This document shows positions 8,756-17,800 of a stretch of DNA of 64,000 nucleotides, one piece after another. Position 1 is the stretch's first letter. The number at the start of each line of letters is the position of its first letter. The notes beneath the pieces are model-generated. The model made no database searches. It was not told the origin of the DNA and worked only from the letters and a program-made list of their open reading frames with translations. Source of the DNA: Streptomyces davaonensis JCM 4913. Its GTDB lineage: Bacteria > Actinomycetota > Actinomycetes > Streptomycetales > Streptomycetaceae. A program made the position numbers and the translations under genes. The stretch is taken from NCBI RefSeq assembly GCF_000349325.1, contig NC_020504.1, positions 6,172,053 to 6,236,052 on the forward strand, read 5' to 3'.

Positions 8756-8862
8756 GGACCGTGCAACCTTCCCCGGGGGTCGCGGGTCGTACATGGCGTC
8801 AGGACTTCTTGGAGGGGGATCTGGGGGGATCGCGGGGGGTTCTGACACGGAGGGGGACAGCG

Positions 8863-8897
8863 CGAGGGGGCCTCGGTCGACGGACCGGGCCCCCTCG
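8863..8897 (-). terminator. Terminator of the ribose operon
   Basis: Arms CGAGGGGGCC and GGCCCCCTCG form a perfect 10-bp stem, and the inner bases TCGGTC/GACCGA-like extend it. It lies 26 bases beyond the rbsD stop on the minus strand. A U-tract is absent, as is common in Streptomyces. Confidence 0.75.
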
Positions 8898-8922
8898 AAG
8901 CGTGTGCGGCAAGGTGTCTGGA

Positions 8923-9312
8923 TCAGAAGAAGACACCGCAGCGCAGCAGCACATTGGCGTACGGCGACGCCTCCCCGGTGCGTACGACCACCCGCGCGTC
9001 CCACGCCATGTCCTTCAACTGCTGGTGCGAGACCAGGGTCGGCTTCGGAAAGTGCTTGTCCAGCAGTGCCGAGGCCGCCGGATTGGCCTCCCGGACCTCC
9101 TCCGCGGCCGTCGCCCCCTCCACCACCAGCTCCGCCAGCAGCCCCTCCAGCACCTCGGCGAACGACGGCACCCCGGCCCGGAACGCGAGGTCGACGACCT
9201 TGACCCGGTCCGGGATCGGGAATCCGACGTCACACACCAACACCCCGTCCCCGTGCCCCAACTCGGCGAGCGCACCGGACAGATGACGGTTCAGGATGCC
9301 CGAGCGCTTCAC
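8923..9312 (-). CDS. rbsD: D-ribose pyranase
   Basis: 129-aa enzyme that interconverts the beta-pyran and beta-furan forms of D-ribose so that ribokinase can use it. Diagnostic sequence includes MKRSGILNRHLS with the catalytic His near residue 10-20, GHGDGVLVCDVGFPIP and the C-terminal EASPYANVLLRCGV. The length matches the family. It is the last gene of the minus-strand ribose operon and overlaps rbsK by 4 bases. Confidence 0.95.
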   Translation of the reverse strand: MKRSGILNRHLSGALAELGHGDGVLVCDVGFPIPDRVKVVDLAFRAGVPSFAEVLEGLLAELVVEGATAAEEVREANPAASALLDKHFPKPTLVSHQQLKDMAWDARVVVRTGEASPYANVLLRCGVFF

Positions 9313-10211
9313 AGGGACTCGACCTCTTCCGCCGTCGGGAACGACACCTGCGCCCCCTCCCTCGTCACCGCCGCCGCGCCCACCCGGGCCGCATACGCCG
9401 CCGCCTCGGACAGCGAGGCCCCGGCGCCCAGCCGGTAGGCCAGCGCCGCGGTGAAGGCGTCACCGGCACCGGTGGTGTCCACGGCCGCCACCTTCACGGA
9501 CGGGATCCGGGACACCCCCTCGGGGGTAGCCACCAGCGCGCCCTCCGCGCCGAGCGTCACGACCACCGAGCGCGGGCCCTTCGCCAGCAGGATCCGCGCC
9601 CAGTCCTCGGGCCGGTCCCCGACCGCCGAGTCACCCAGGATCACCTTCGCCTCGTGCTCGTTGACGATCAGCGGATCGCAGGCGGCCAGCACTTGAGAGG
9701 GCAGCGGCTGCGGCGGCGAGGGGTTCAGCACGAACCGGCTGCCGTCCGCCAGATTCCGTACCACCTCCTCGACCGTCTCCAAGGGGATCTCCAACTGCGC
9801 GGAGACCACCCGCGAGGCCTGGAAGAGGCTCGCGGCGGCCCGTACGTCCCCCGGTGCGAGCCGGGCGTTGGCGCCGGGGGAGACCACGATGCTGTTGTCG
9901 CCGGACGGGTCCACGGTGATCAGCGCGACCCCGGTGGGCGCCCCGCCGACCAGGACGCCCACCGTGTCCACCCCGGCCCGGCGCTGCGAGTCCAGCAGCA
10001 GCCTGCCGTGCGCGTCGTCGCCGACCCGGGCCAGCAGGGCCGTACGGGCCCCGAGCCGGGCCGCCGCGACCGCCTGGTTGGCGCCCTTGCCGCCCGGGTG
10101 GACGGCGAGGTCGGAGCCGAGCACCGTCTCGCCGGGGCCCGGCCTGCGGTCCACGCCGATCACCAGGTCGGCGTTGGCCGATCCCACGACCAGGAGGTCG
10201 TAGTCGTACAT
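9309..10211 (-). CDS. rbsK: Ribokinase
   Basis: 300-aa PfkB-family kinase that phosphorylates D-ribose at O5. The sugar-binding signature GGKGANQAVAAARLG is near residue 40, and the ATP/anion-hole signature DTTGAGDAFTAALAYRLG near residue 245 supplies the catalytic base Asp. The start ATG at 10211 lies 38 bases after the transporter gene, and the stop overlaps rbsD, consistent with one operon. Confidence 0.95.
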   Translation of the reverse strand: MYDYDLLVVGSANADLVIGVDRRPGPGETVLGSDLAVHPGGKGANQAVAAARLGARTALLARVGDDAHGRLLLDSQRRAGVDTVGVLVGGAPTGVALITVDPSGDNSIVVSPGANARLAPGDVRAAASLFQASRVVSAQLEIPLETVEEVVRNLADGSRFVLNPSPPQPLPSQVLAACDPLIVNEHEAKVILGDSAVGDRPEDWARILLAKGPRSVVVTLGAEGALVATPEGVSRIPSVKVAAVDTTGAGDAFTAALAYRLGAGASLSEAAAYAARVGAAAVTREGAQVSFPTAEEVESL

Positions 10212-10248
10212 CGAATGTCTCCCTGTTGAGGTGAGTTGCTGGAGTGCG

Positions 10249-12195
10249 TCAGCCGCCGAAGCCGGCCACGTTCTCCTTCGTGACCACCTTCACCGGCACC
10301 ATCACCGACTGCTCGACCTTGTCCCCCTCGGCCGTCCGCACGGCGTTGGCCACCGCGATCCTGCCGAGTTCGGCCGGCTGCTGCGCCACCGACGCGTACA
10401 GCGTGCCCTCCTCGACGGCCTTCAGACCGTCCGCGGTTCCGTCGAACCCGATGACCTGGACGGACTTTCCGGCCTTGGCGCCGAGCGCCTTGATCGCGCC
10501 GAGGGCCATCTCGTCGTTCTCCGCGAAGACCCCGTCGATGTCCGGGTTGGCCTGGAGCAGGTTGGTCATCACGTCCAGGCCCTTGGTGCGGTCCCAGTCG
10601 GCGGGCTGCTCGGCGACCACCTCGATGCCCGGGTAGTCCTTCAGGCCCTCGGCGAAGCCCGCCCCGCGCTCCCGGCTGGCGGAGGTGCCCGCCTGGCCCT
10701 GGAGGACCACGATCCGGCCCTTGCCGCCCAGCTTCTCGGCGAGCGCCTCGGCGGCCTGCTTGCCGCCGGTGACGTTGTCGGAGGCGACGAGCGCGGCCGT
10801 GTCGGCGTTGTTGACGGCGCGGTCGACGGCGACGAGCGGGATGCCGGCCTTGTTGACGGACTTGGCCGCCGGGGTCACCGCGTCGGAGTCCACCGGGTTG
10901 ACGATGATCGTGCCGAGGCCCTCGCTGGTGAAGTTCTGGAGCTGGTTGGCCTGCTGGGAGGCGTCGTTCTGGGCGTCCGTGACGGTCAGGTCCACGCCCA
11001 GCTTCTCCGCCTCGGCCTGCGCGCCGGCGCGGATCTGCACGAAGAAGGGGTTGTTGAGGGTGGACAGCGACAGCCCGATCTTCTGGCTCTTCGCCTCCGA
11101 GGTGCCGCTGTGCAGGAAGGAGGTGGCGCCGACGACCGCCGCCGCGACCACGGCCGCGAGCAGGTAAGTGGCCGCCCGCCTGCCCTTGTTGCCGCTTGTG
11201 CCGGTGGTCACCGGGGTCGCCCCGGCCTTGCGGCGGACCGTGTCCAGCAGCACCGCCAGCGCGATCACGACACCGATCACGACCTGCTGCCAGAAGGCGG
11301 ACACCGACAGGAGGTTGAGGCCGTTCCTGAGCACCGCGAGGATCAGCGCGCCGATCAGTGTCCCGGACGCCTTGCCCGTACCACCGGCGAGCGAGGCGCC
11401 GCCGATGACGACCGCGGCGATGGCGTCCAGCTCGTAGCCCTGCGCGGCCTGCGGCTGCGCGGAGGACAGCCGGGCGGCGAGCACGATGCCCGCGGCGGCG
11501 GCGAACAGCCCGGAGAAGGCGTAGATCGCGAGCTTCTGCCGCTTCACCCGCAGACCGGACAGGCGGGCCGCTTCCTCGTTGCCGCCGATCGCGTACATGG
11601 AGCGGCCGATGTACGTCCGGCCCAGCACGAACGCCGTGATCAGACCCATGCCGACCATCACCAGCACGGGCACCGGCAGCCACCCGCCGAGCGTGTCACC
11701 GAGGTGCGAGACGGAGTCCGGGAAGGCGATCGGGGAGCCCTGCGAGATCACCAGCGACAGACCGCGCGCCACGGACAGCATGGCGAGCGTCGCGATGAAC
11801 GGCGGGAGTTTGCCGTACGAGATCAGAAAGCCGTTGACCAGGCCGCACGCGATGCCCGTCGCGATGGCGAGGAGCACGGCGAGGAGGACCGGGACGCCCT
11901 GCGAAGTCGCGCTCCAGGCAAGGACGGTGGCCGACAGGGCGGCGACCGAGCCGACCGAGAGGTCGATGCCCGCGGAGACGATCACGAAGGTGACGCCGAA
12001 GGCGAGGATGGCGGTCACGGCCGCCTGGACACCGATGTTGAGCAGGTTGTCCGTCGTCAGGAAGTCGCCGGACAGCGCCGACATGGCGACGACCAGGACG
12101 ATCAGCGCGGTCAGCGCGCCGTTGTCGAGGAGCAGTCGGCGCAGCCCCGAGGCGCCACTCGCGCCCGTCGTGCTCTTGAGCGTGTCAGCGGCCAC
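10249..12195 (-). CDS. Ribose ABC transporter permease fused to its substrate-binding protein
   Basis: 648-aa fusion. Residues 1-330 are an RbsC-type permease ([17 protein letters not shown]; later [17 protein letters not shown] and [17 protein letters not shown]). A membrane helix ([18 protein letters not shown], about 341-358) then leads into an RbsB-type periplasmic sugar-binding domain ([20 protein letters not shown] to the C terminus). In most bacteria these are two proteins, and the binding protein of Gram-positives is a lipoprotein. Here it is tethered to its own permease. The GTG start overlaps the rbsA end by 11 bases. Reading through the joint is continuous with no stop or frameshift. 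Confidence 0.93.
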   Translation of the reverse strand: MAADTLKSTTGASGASGLRRLLLDNGALTALIVLVVAMSALSGDFLTTDNLLNIGVQAAVTAILAFGVTFVIVSAGIDLSVGSVAALSATVLAWSATSQGVPVLLAVLLAIATGIACGLVNGFLISYGKLPPFIATLAMLSVARGLSLVISQGSPIAFPDSVSHLGDTLGGWLPVPVLVMVGMGLITAFVLGRTYIGRSMYAIGGNEEAARLSGLRVKRQKLAIYAFSGLFAAAAGIVLAARLSSAQPQAAQGYELDAIAAVVIGGASLAGGTGKASGTLIGALILAVLRNGLNLLSVSAFWQQVVIGVVIALAVLLDTVRRKAGATPVTTGTSGNKGRRAATYLLAAVVAAAVVGATSFLHSGTSEAKSQKIGLSLSTLNNPFFVQIRAGAQAEAEKLGVDLTVTDAQNDASQQANQLQNFTSEGLGTIIVNPVDSDAVTPAAKSVNKAGIPLVAVDRAVNNADTAALVASDNVTGGKQAAEALAEKLGGKGRIVVLQGQAGTSASRERGAGFAEGLKDYPGIEVVAEQPADWDRTKGLDVMTNLLQANPDIDGVFAENDEMALGAIKALGAKAGKSVQVIGFDGTADGLKAVEEGTLYASVAQQPAELGRIAVANAVRTAEGDKVEQSVMVPVKVVTKENVAGFGG

Positions 12196-13705
12196 GGGGG
12201 GCCTCCACTTCGGTGGTAGGAGTGCTTACGGCGAGTGCCATCACGGCGTCCTGCGTGGCCTCGTCGGCCGCGAGCTCGCCCGCGATCCGGCCCTGGGCCA
12301 TCACCAGCACCCGGTCGCTCATGCCGAGCACCTCGGGCAGATCGCTGGAGATCATCAGTACGGCGGCTCCGGCGGCCGTCAGTTCGTTGATCAGCTGGTA
12401 GATCTCGACCTTGGCGCCGACATCGATGCCACGGGTCGGCTCGTCGAGGATCAGCACCCGGGTGTCGGCCAGCAGCCACTTGCCGATGACGACCTTCTGC
12501 TGGTTGCCGCCGGACAACGTCCGTACGTGCTGGCCGAGTCCGGCCATCCGCACCCCGAGCTGCCCGGCGATCCGCGCGGCGGCCTCCCGCTGCCCCTTGA
12601 GATCGACGAGCCCCGCGCGGGTGGCGCCGCGCAGGGTGACCAGGCCGAGGTTCTCCTCGACGGAGGCGTCGAGCACCAGCCCCTGGCCCTTGCGGTCCTC
12701 GGGGATCAGCCCGATCCCGGCCGCCATGGCCGCGTTGACGTCGTGGCGCTTCAGAGCCGTACCGGCGACCTTGACGGCCCCCTTGTCGTACGGGTCCGCT
12801 CCGAACACCGCCCGCACCACCTCGGTGCGTCCGGCGCCGACGAGCCCGGCGATGCCGACGACCTCACCGGCGTGCACCTCGAAGCCGACGTCGTGGAAGA
12901 CGCCGTCGCGGGTCAGGCCCTCGACGGTGAGCAACGCGGCGCCCTTGTCGGCCCGTTCGCGCGGGTACTGCTGCTCGATGGACCGCCCCACCATCAGGCG
13001 GACCAGTTCGTCCTCGGGAGTGGTGGCCGGGACCTGTCCGACGGAGCGGCCGTCGCGGATGACGGTGACCCGGTCGCCGAGGGCGGCGATCTCCTCCAGG
13101 TGATGGGTGATGAAGACGATGCCCACGCCGTCCTCGCGCAGCGACCGCACGATGGCGAAGAGCTTGTCGACCTCCTCGGAGGTGAGCACGGCGGTCGGCT
13201 CGTCCATGATGAGCACGCGCGCGTGCAGGCTCAGTGCCTTGGCGATCTCGACCATCTGAAGCCGCGCGATACCGAGTTCACGCACCCGCGCGCGGGGCGA
13301 CACGTCGACGCCGACCCGCTTCAGCAGGACCTCGGCGTCGGTCTCCATCCGCTTCCGGTCGATCATCCCGAACCGGCGCGGCTGGCGGCCGAGGAAGATG
13401 TTCTCGGCGACCGTCAGATCGGGGACGAGGTTGAACTCCTGGTAGATGGTGGCGATCCCGAGGCGCTCGGAGTCCTGCGCACCGTGGATGCGCGTCTCCT
13501 CGCCGCCGACCAGGATCCGCCCGGCGTCGGGCGTGTGGGCACCGGAGAGCATCTTGATGAGGGTGCTCTTGCCGGCGCCGTTCTCACCGAGGAGGACGTG
13601 CACCTCGCCGCGGCGCAGATCGAAGTCGACGCCGTCCAGCGCGACCACGCCCGGGAAGGTCTTCCGTATGCCCTCGATACGCAGCAACTCGTCCGGGTCG
13701 CTCAC
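12185..13705 (-). CDS. rbsA: Ribose ABC transporter ATP-binding protein
   Basis: 506-aa protein with two tandem ATPase domains, as usual for RbsA. The first has Walker [10 protein letters not shown] and Walker [12 protein letters not shown]. The second has [17 protein letters not shown] and [14 protein letters not shown], and its degenerate P-loop region is normal for this family. It energises ribose uptake with the fused permease encoded just downstream. The GTG start at 13705 overlaps the rbsR stop (GTGA), and its end overlaps the permease gene by 11 bases. Confidence 0.95.
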   Translation of the reverse strand: MSDPDELLRIEGIRKTFPGVVALDGVDFDLRRGEVHVLLGENGAGKSTLIKMLSGAHTPDAGRILVGGEETRIHGAQDSERLGIATIYQEFNLVPDLTVAENIFLGRQPRRFGMIDRKRMETDAEVLLKRVGVDVSPRARVRELGIARLQMVEIAKALSLHARVLIMDEPTAVLTSEEVDKLFAIVRSLREDGVGIVFITHHLEEIAALGDRVTVIRDGRSVGQVPATTPEDELVRLMVGRSIEQQYPRERADKGAALLTVEGLTRDGVFHDVGFEVHAGEVVGIAGLVGAGRTEVVRAVFGADPYDKGAVKVAGTALKRHDVNAAMAAGIGLIPEDRKGQGLVLDASVEENLGLVTLRGATRAGLVDLKGQREAAARIAGQLGVRMAGLGQHVRTLSGGNQQKVVIGKWLLADTRVLILDEPTRGIDVGAKVEIYQLINELTAAGAAVLMISSDLPEVLGMSDRVLVMAQGRIAGELAADEATQDAVMALAVSTPTTEVEAPRGR

Positions 13706-14739
13706 GGCGTGCTCCTTTGCACTGGGGAGGGGGACTGCGGGGGGTTGGGGTCCTCGCCGCACGAGCGGCGTACGACGAGGCGGGCGGCGAGGGTGACTGA
13801 CTGCGGGGGCCGTCCCTCGATGCGGTCGACCAGGGCCCGTACGGCGGCCCGGCCCAGCTCGCCCGTGGGCTGGGCGATCGCCGTGATCGGCGGATCGGTG
13901 TGCACGAACCACCGGATGTCGTCGAACGCGGCGAGCGCGATGTCGTGCGGGACGCGCAGGCCACGCGCGCGTACGGCGTCCAGCGCGCCGAGTGCCATCA
14001 GGTTGTCGGCGGCGAAGACGACCTCGGGCGGCTCGGGCAGGTCGAGGAAGCCCTCGGTGACCCGTCGGCCGCTCTCGGCCTGGAAGTCGCCCTGGCCGAT
14101 GTAGGCGTCGGGTAGGGGGATCCCGTACTCGGCCATGGCCTCCCGGAAGGCCTCGACGCGCTCGCTGCCGGTGGTGGTGGCCGCCGGTCCCGCGATGATC
14201 GCGAGCCGCCGGTGCCCGAGCCGGTGCAGATGCGCCACGAGATCCCGTACGGCGGCCCGTCCGTCGGCCCGGACGACGGGCACGTCGAGGCCCGGGATCC
14301 ACCGGTCGACGAACACCATCGGCGTCCCCGCGCGGGCGGCGTCCAGCATCAGCGGGGAGCCGCCGTCGGTGGGGGAGACGAGGAGTCCGTCGATACGGCG
14401 GTCCAGCAGGGTCCGTACGTGATGGTCCTGGAGATCCGGCCGCTCGTCGGCGTTGCCGATGATGACGCTGTAGCCGAGCGCGCGGGCCTCCTCCTCGACG
14501 GAGCGGGCCAGTTCGGTGAAGTACGGGTTGAGGACGTCGCTGATGACCAGGCCGAGGGTGCGGGTCTGATCGGTGCGCAACGACCGGGCGACGGCGTTCG
14601 GCCGGTACCCGAGCGACTCGACGGCGGCCAGCACACGCGTGCGTGCGTCCGCACTGACCGACGGATGGTCGTTCAGAACGCGCGAAACCGTGGCGACGGA
14701 GACCCCCGCCGCGGCGGCGACGTCCTTGATGCTCGCCAT
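13702..14739 (-). CDS. rbsR: LacI-family repressor of the ribose operon
   Basis: 345-aa regulator: helix-turn-helix IKDVAAAAGVSVATVSRVLN, hinge, then a periplasmic-binding-protein-like core (LGLVISDVLNPYFTELARSV). The ATG at 14739 is preceded by AAGGAGGTG at ideal spacing, which excludes more distant in-frame starts. It is the first gene of the ribose operon, and two identical operator-like sites lie directly upstream, so it probably represses itself and rbsACBKD until ribose binds. The function is inferred from position and family. Confidence 0.92.
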   Translation of the reverse strand: MASIKDVAAAAGVSVATVSRVLNDHPSVSADARTRVLAAVESLGYRPNAVARSLRTDQTRTLGLVISDVLNPYFTELARSVEEEARALGYSVIIGNADERPDLQDHHVRTLLDRRIDGLLVSPTDGGSPLMLDAARAGTPMVFVDRWIPGLDVPVVRADGRAAVRDLVAHLHRLGHRRLAIIAGPAATTTGSERVEAFREAMAEYGIPLPDAYIGQGDFQAESGRRVTEGFLDLPEPPEVVFAADNLMALGALDAVRARGLRVPHDIALAAFDDIRWFVHTDPPITAIAQPTGELGRAAVRALVDRIEGRPPQSVTLAARLVVRRSCGEDPNPPQSPSPVQRSTP

Positions 14740-14782
14740 CGCCGATCCACCTCCTTGTGGAAACTCCCCGTGGAACCACGGA

Positions 14783-14830
14783 TGGAATCGATTACATCGA
14801 CCCTGACAGAGAGGATTGGAATCGATTACA
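14783..14830. promoter_or_regulatory. Two identical LacI-type operators before rbsR
   Basis: TGGAATCGATTACA occurs at 14783-14796 and again at 14817-14830, 34 bases apart (about three helical turns, same face). Each is close to the perfect palindrome TGTAATCGATTACA with a central CG, the hallmark of LacI-family operators. They sit 44 and 78 bases upstream of the rbsR ATG, between it and the divergent cupin gene, so both directions could be controlled. Confidence 0.82.
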
Positions 14831-14924
14831 CGACGGCTGACAAGCCCCCGAGATCGGATCGTGATGTCCTGGAAGTGCGGCGTCCGTTTCCTTGAGGCCC
14901 TGACGGGGCCGGAGTGGAGGAGCC

Positions 14925-15290
14925 ATGACGGCGGCGGCACGGAACGACGTACCCGTGGTGATGGAGGGCGGCGGGGTGGAACTGCGCACCCAGCCGATCG
15001 GCGGCGGCCTGTCCGTGGGGTACATCAGCCTGCCCCAGGGCACCGACATGGGCCCGGCGATGAAGGGCCTGCCCGACGATTCCTGCCAGTGCCCGCACTG
15101 GGGCTACCTGTTGAAGGGCCGGCTGCGGATGCTGACCCCGGACGGCGAGGACATCTACGAGGCGGGCCAGGCCTACTACTGGGCCCCCGGACACGTCCCC
15201 CTGGCCCTGGAGGACTGCGAATTCGTCGAGTTCTCCCCGACCGAGGACTTCGACAAGGTCATCGCCCATGTGAAGGCACAGGCCGGCTGA
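14925..15290 (+). CDS. Cupin-domain protein
   Basis: 121-aa single-domain cupin. Motif-like sequence includes CPHWGYLLKGRLRMLTPDGE and AGQAYYWAPGHVPLALED, with a histidine in each cupin motif but fewer metal ligands than classical cupins. GGAGGAG precedes the ATG. It is divergent from rbsR and shares the operator region with it, so it may be ribose-responsive, but no enzymatic role can be assigned from sequence alone. Confidence 0.8.
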   Translation: MTAAARNDVPVVMEGGGVELRTQPIGGGLSVGYISLPQGTDMGPAMKGLPDDSCQCPHWGYLLKGRLRMLTPDGEDIYEAGQAYYWAPGHVPLALEDCEFVEFSPTEDFDKVIAHVKAQAG

Positions 15291-15303
15291 GCTGTCAGTG
15301 CCG

Positions 15304-15315
15304 GACGGTACCGTC
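15304..15315. promoter_or_regulatory. 12-bp perfect palindrome before the helicase start
   Basis: GACGGTACCGTC ends 5 bases before the helicase ATG, where a ribosome site would normally lie, and no clear Shine-Dalgarno is present. It may be an operator, or the transcript may be leaderless. Confidence 0.4.
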
Positions 15316-15320
15316 GGCGC

Positions 15321-17555
15321 ATGTCCAATCCGGCGGTGGTCGAAGGTGTGCTGGAACGCATCACGTACGCCAATGAGGAGAACGGCTACACGGTCGCCCG
15401 CGTCGACACCGGACGCGGTGGCGGCGATCTCCTCACGGTGGTCGGTGCGCTGCTCGGCGCCCAGGTGGGCGAGTCCCTGCGGATGGAGGGGCGTTGGGGT
15501 TCGCATCCGCAGTACGGCAAGCAGTTCACCGTCGAGAACTACACGACCCTGCTCCCGGCCACCGTCCAGGGCATCCGCCGTTATCTCGGCTCGGGGCTGG
15601 TCAAGGGCATCGGGCCGGTCTTCGCCGACCGCATCACCCAGCACTTCGGACTGGACACCCTGAAGATCATCGAGGAGGAGCCCAAGCGGCTCATCGAGGT
15701 CCCCGGGCTCGGCCCCAAGCGGACCAGGAAGATCGCCGACGCCTGGGAGGAGCAGAAGGCGATCAAGGAGGTCATGCTCTTCCTCCAGACCGTCGAGGTC
15801 TCCACCTCCATCGCGGTGCGCATTTACAAGAAGTACGGCGACGCCTCGATCTCCGTCGTGAAGAACCAGCCCTACCGCCTCGCCGCCGACGTCTGGGGCA
15901 TCGGCTTCCTCACCGCCGACAAGATCGCCCAGTCCGTCGGCATCCCGCACGACAGCCCGGAGCGGGTCAAGGCGGGCCTCCAGTACGCCCTGTCCCAGGC
16001 GAGCGACCAGGGCAACTGCTACCTCCCCGAGGAGCGGCTGATCGCCGACGCGGTGAAGCTGCTCCAGGTCGACACCGGTCTCGTCATCGAGTGCCTCGCC
16101 GAACTGGCCGTACCGGACGAGGAGTCCGGCGACCCCGGCGTCGTACGGGAGAAGGTGCCAGGTCCCGACGGCGGCGATCCCGTCACCGCCGTCTACCTCG
16201 TCCCCTTCCACCGCGCCGAACTCTCCCTCTCCGGCCAGCTGCTCCGCCTGCTGCGCACCGACGAGGACCGTATGCCGGGCTTCCGGGACGTGGCCTGGGA
16301 CAAGGCGCTGGCCTGGCTGAAGGGCCGTACGGGCGCCGAGCTGGCCCCCGAGCAGGAGGCCGCCGTCAAGCTGGCGTTGACCGAGAAGGTGGCGGTCCTG
16401 ACCGGTGGGCCGGGCTGCGGCAAGTCCTTCACCGTCCGCTCGGTCGTCGAACTGGCCCGCGCCAAGAAGGCGAAGGTGCTGCTCGCCGCCCCCACCGGCC
16501 GCGCCGCCAAACGCCTGGCCGAGCTGACCGGCGCCGAGGCCTCCACCGTGCACCGCCTGCTGGAGCTGAAGCCCGGCGGGGACGCGGCGTACGACAGGGA
16601 CCGGCCCCTCGATGCCGACCTCGTCGTCGTCGACGAGGCATCCATGCTCGACCTCCTCCTCGCCAACAAGCTCGTCAAGGCCGTGCCGCCCGGGGCGCAC
16701 CTCCTCTTCGTCGGGGACGTCGACCAGTTGCCCAGCGTCGGCGCGGGGGAGGTGCTGCGGGATCTGCTCGCCGAGGGCGGCCCCGTCCCCGCCGTCCGGC
16801 TCACCCGGGTCTTCCGCCAGGCCCAGCAGTCCGGCGTGGTCACCAACGCGCACCGGATCAACTCCGGGCAGCATCCCGTCACCGACGGCATGAAGGACTT
16901 CTTCCTCTTCGTCGAGGACGACACCGAGGAGGCAGGCCGGCTCACCGTGGACGTGGCCGCCCGTCGGATTCCGGCCAAATTCGGGCTGGACCCGCGGAGG
17001 GACGTCCAGGTGCTCGCGCCCATGCACCGGGGACCGGCCGGCGCCGGCACCCTCAACGGCCTGCTCCAGCAGGCCATCACCCCCGGCCGCCCCGACCTGC
17101 CCGAGAAGCGGTTCGGCGGCCGGGTCTTCCGCGTCGGGGACAAGGTCACCCAGATCCGCAACAATTACGACAAGGGTGCCAACGGCGTCTTCAACGGCAC
17201 GGTGGGCGTGGTCACCTCGCTCGACCCGGTCGACCAGCGCCTGACGGTGCTGACCGACGAGGACGAGGAGGTGCCGTACGAGTTCGACGAGCTGGACGAG
17301 TTGGCGCACGCCTACGCGGTGACCATCCATCGCTCGCAGGGCAGCGAGTACCCGGCGGTGGTGATCCCGGTCACCACGGGCGCCTGGATGATGCTTCAGC
17401 GGAACCTGCTCTACACCGCCGTCACCCGCGCCAAACGCCTGGTCGTGCTGGTCGGCTCACGCAAGGCGATCGGTCAGGCGGTGCGCACGGTCTCGGCGGG
17501 ACGGCGCTGCACGGCCCTGGACTTCAGGCTCGCACCACGCGCGCTGGAGGTGTGA
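15321..17555 (+). CDS. recD2: RecD2-like ATP-dependent DNA helicase (SF1B)
   Basis: 744-aa 5'-3' helicase of the RecD2 type that works without RecBC. An N-terminal OB-like region and two helix-hairpin-helix stretches (KGIGPVFADRI, VPGLGPKRTRKI, WGIGFLTADKI) bind DNA. Walker A GGPGCGKSFT lies near residues 361-370, Walker B LVVVDEASMLD near 433-443, then DQLPSVGAGEVL and, near the C terminus, TIHRSQGSEYPAVV, a classic motif V/VI of this group. Length is typical. It is probably involved in DNA repair. The ATG has a poor ribosome site. Confidence 0.9.
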   Translation: MSNPAVVEGVLERITYANEENGYTVARVDTGRGGGDLLTVVGALLGAQVGESLRMEGRWGSHPQYGKQFTVENYTTLLPATVQGIRRYLGSGLVKGIGPVFADRITQHFGLDTLKIIEEEPKRLIEVPGLGPKRTRKIADAWEEQKAIKEVMLFLQTVEVSTSIAVRIYKKYGDASISVVKNQPYRLAADVWGIGFLTADKIAQSVGIPHDSPERVKAGLQYALSQASDQGNCYLPEERLIADAVKLLQVDTGLVIECLAELAVPDEESGDPGVVREKVPGPDGGDPVTAVYLVPFHRAELSLSGQLLRLLRTDEDRMPGFRDVAWDKALAWLKGRTGAELAPEQEAAVKLALTEKVAVLTGGPGCGKSFTVRSVVELARAKKAKVLLAAPTGRAAKRLAELTGAEASTVHRLLELKPGGDAAYDRDRPLDADLVVVDEASMLDLLLANKLVKAVPPGAHLLFVGDVDQLPSVGAGEVLRDLLAEGGPVPAVRLTRVFRQAQQSGVVTNAHRINSGQHPVTDGMKDFFLFVEDDTEEAGRLTVDVAARRIPAKFGLDPRRDVQVLAPMHRGPAGAGTLNGLLQQAITPGRPDLPEKRFGGRVFRVGDKVTQIRNNYDKGANGVFNGTVGVVTSLDPVDQRLTVLTDEDEEVPYEFDELDELAHAYAVTIHRSQGSEYPAVVIPVTTGAWMMLQRNLLYTAVTRAKRLVVLVGSRKAIGQAVRTVSAGRRCTALDFRLAPRALEV

Positions 17556-17596
17556 GTGCCAGGCTCTCAGCCCCGCTGAGGGAAGAGTGAGTGAAA

Positions 17597-17610
17597 TTTG
17601 ATCGATCAAA
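17597..17610. promoter_or_regulatory. 14-bp perfect palindrome upstream of citrate synthase
   Basis: TTTGATCGATCAAA, AT-rich against a GC-rich background, 190 bases before the chosen citrate synthase start. It is a candidate operator; no regulator can be named. Confidence 0.5.
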
Positions 17611-17671
17611 CGAGTCGGAAAGGTCACAGAGCCCTTCCGGTTCTTGGTGTCGAGGGGGCAGGATGGGCAAG

Positions 17672-17694
17672 TTGGCGGCACTGAGTGCCGCCAA
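17672..17694. promoter_or_regulatory. 23-bp perfect palindrome upstream of citrate synthase
   Basis: Left arm TTGGCGGCACT (17672-17682), one central G, right arm AGTGCCGCCAA (17684-17694). A one-base centre is too tight for an RNA hairpin of full length, so a DNA-binding site for a dimeric regulator is likelier. A further 10-bp palindrome GAGTGCACTC lies at 17715-17724. All are between the helicase and citrate synthase genes. Confidence 0.6.
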
Positions 17695-17800
17695 TACGCC
17701 CAATGGTCGACCCCGAGTGCACTCTCCTGCGCCAAATGGGGGATGGTAGAGACAGTCAGGGCAACCTCGAAGAAGAGGCACAACGTCGGTGAGGGATGAC

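Noticed and set aside
10231..12219. Long open frame antisense to the ribose permease fusion
   Set aside because: Low-complexity Arg/Gly/Asp-rich translation without motif; typical third-position GC artefact opposite a real gene.
17789..17800. GTG at 17789 as start of citrate synthase
   Set aside because: It adds four residues (MRDD) not expected in the family, and the downstream GTG has an equal or better ribosome site; not fully excluded.
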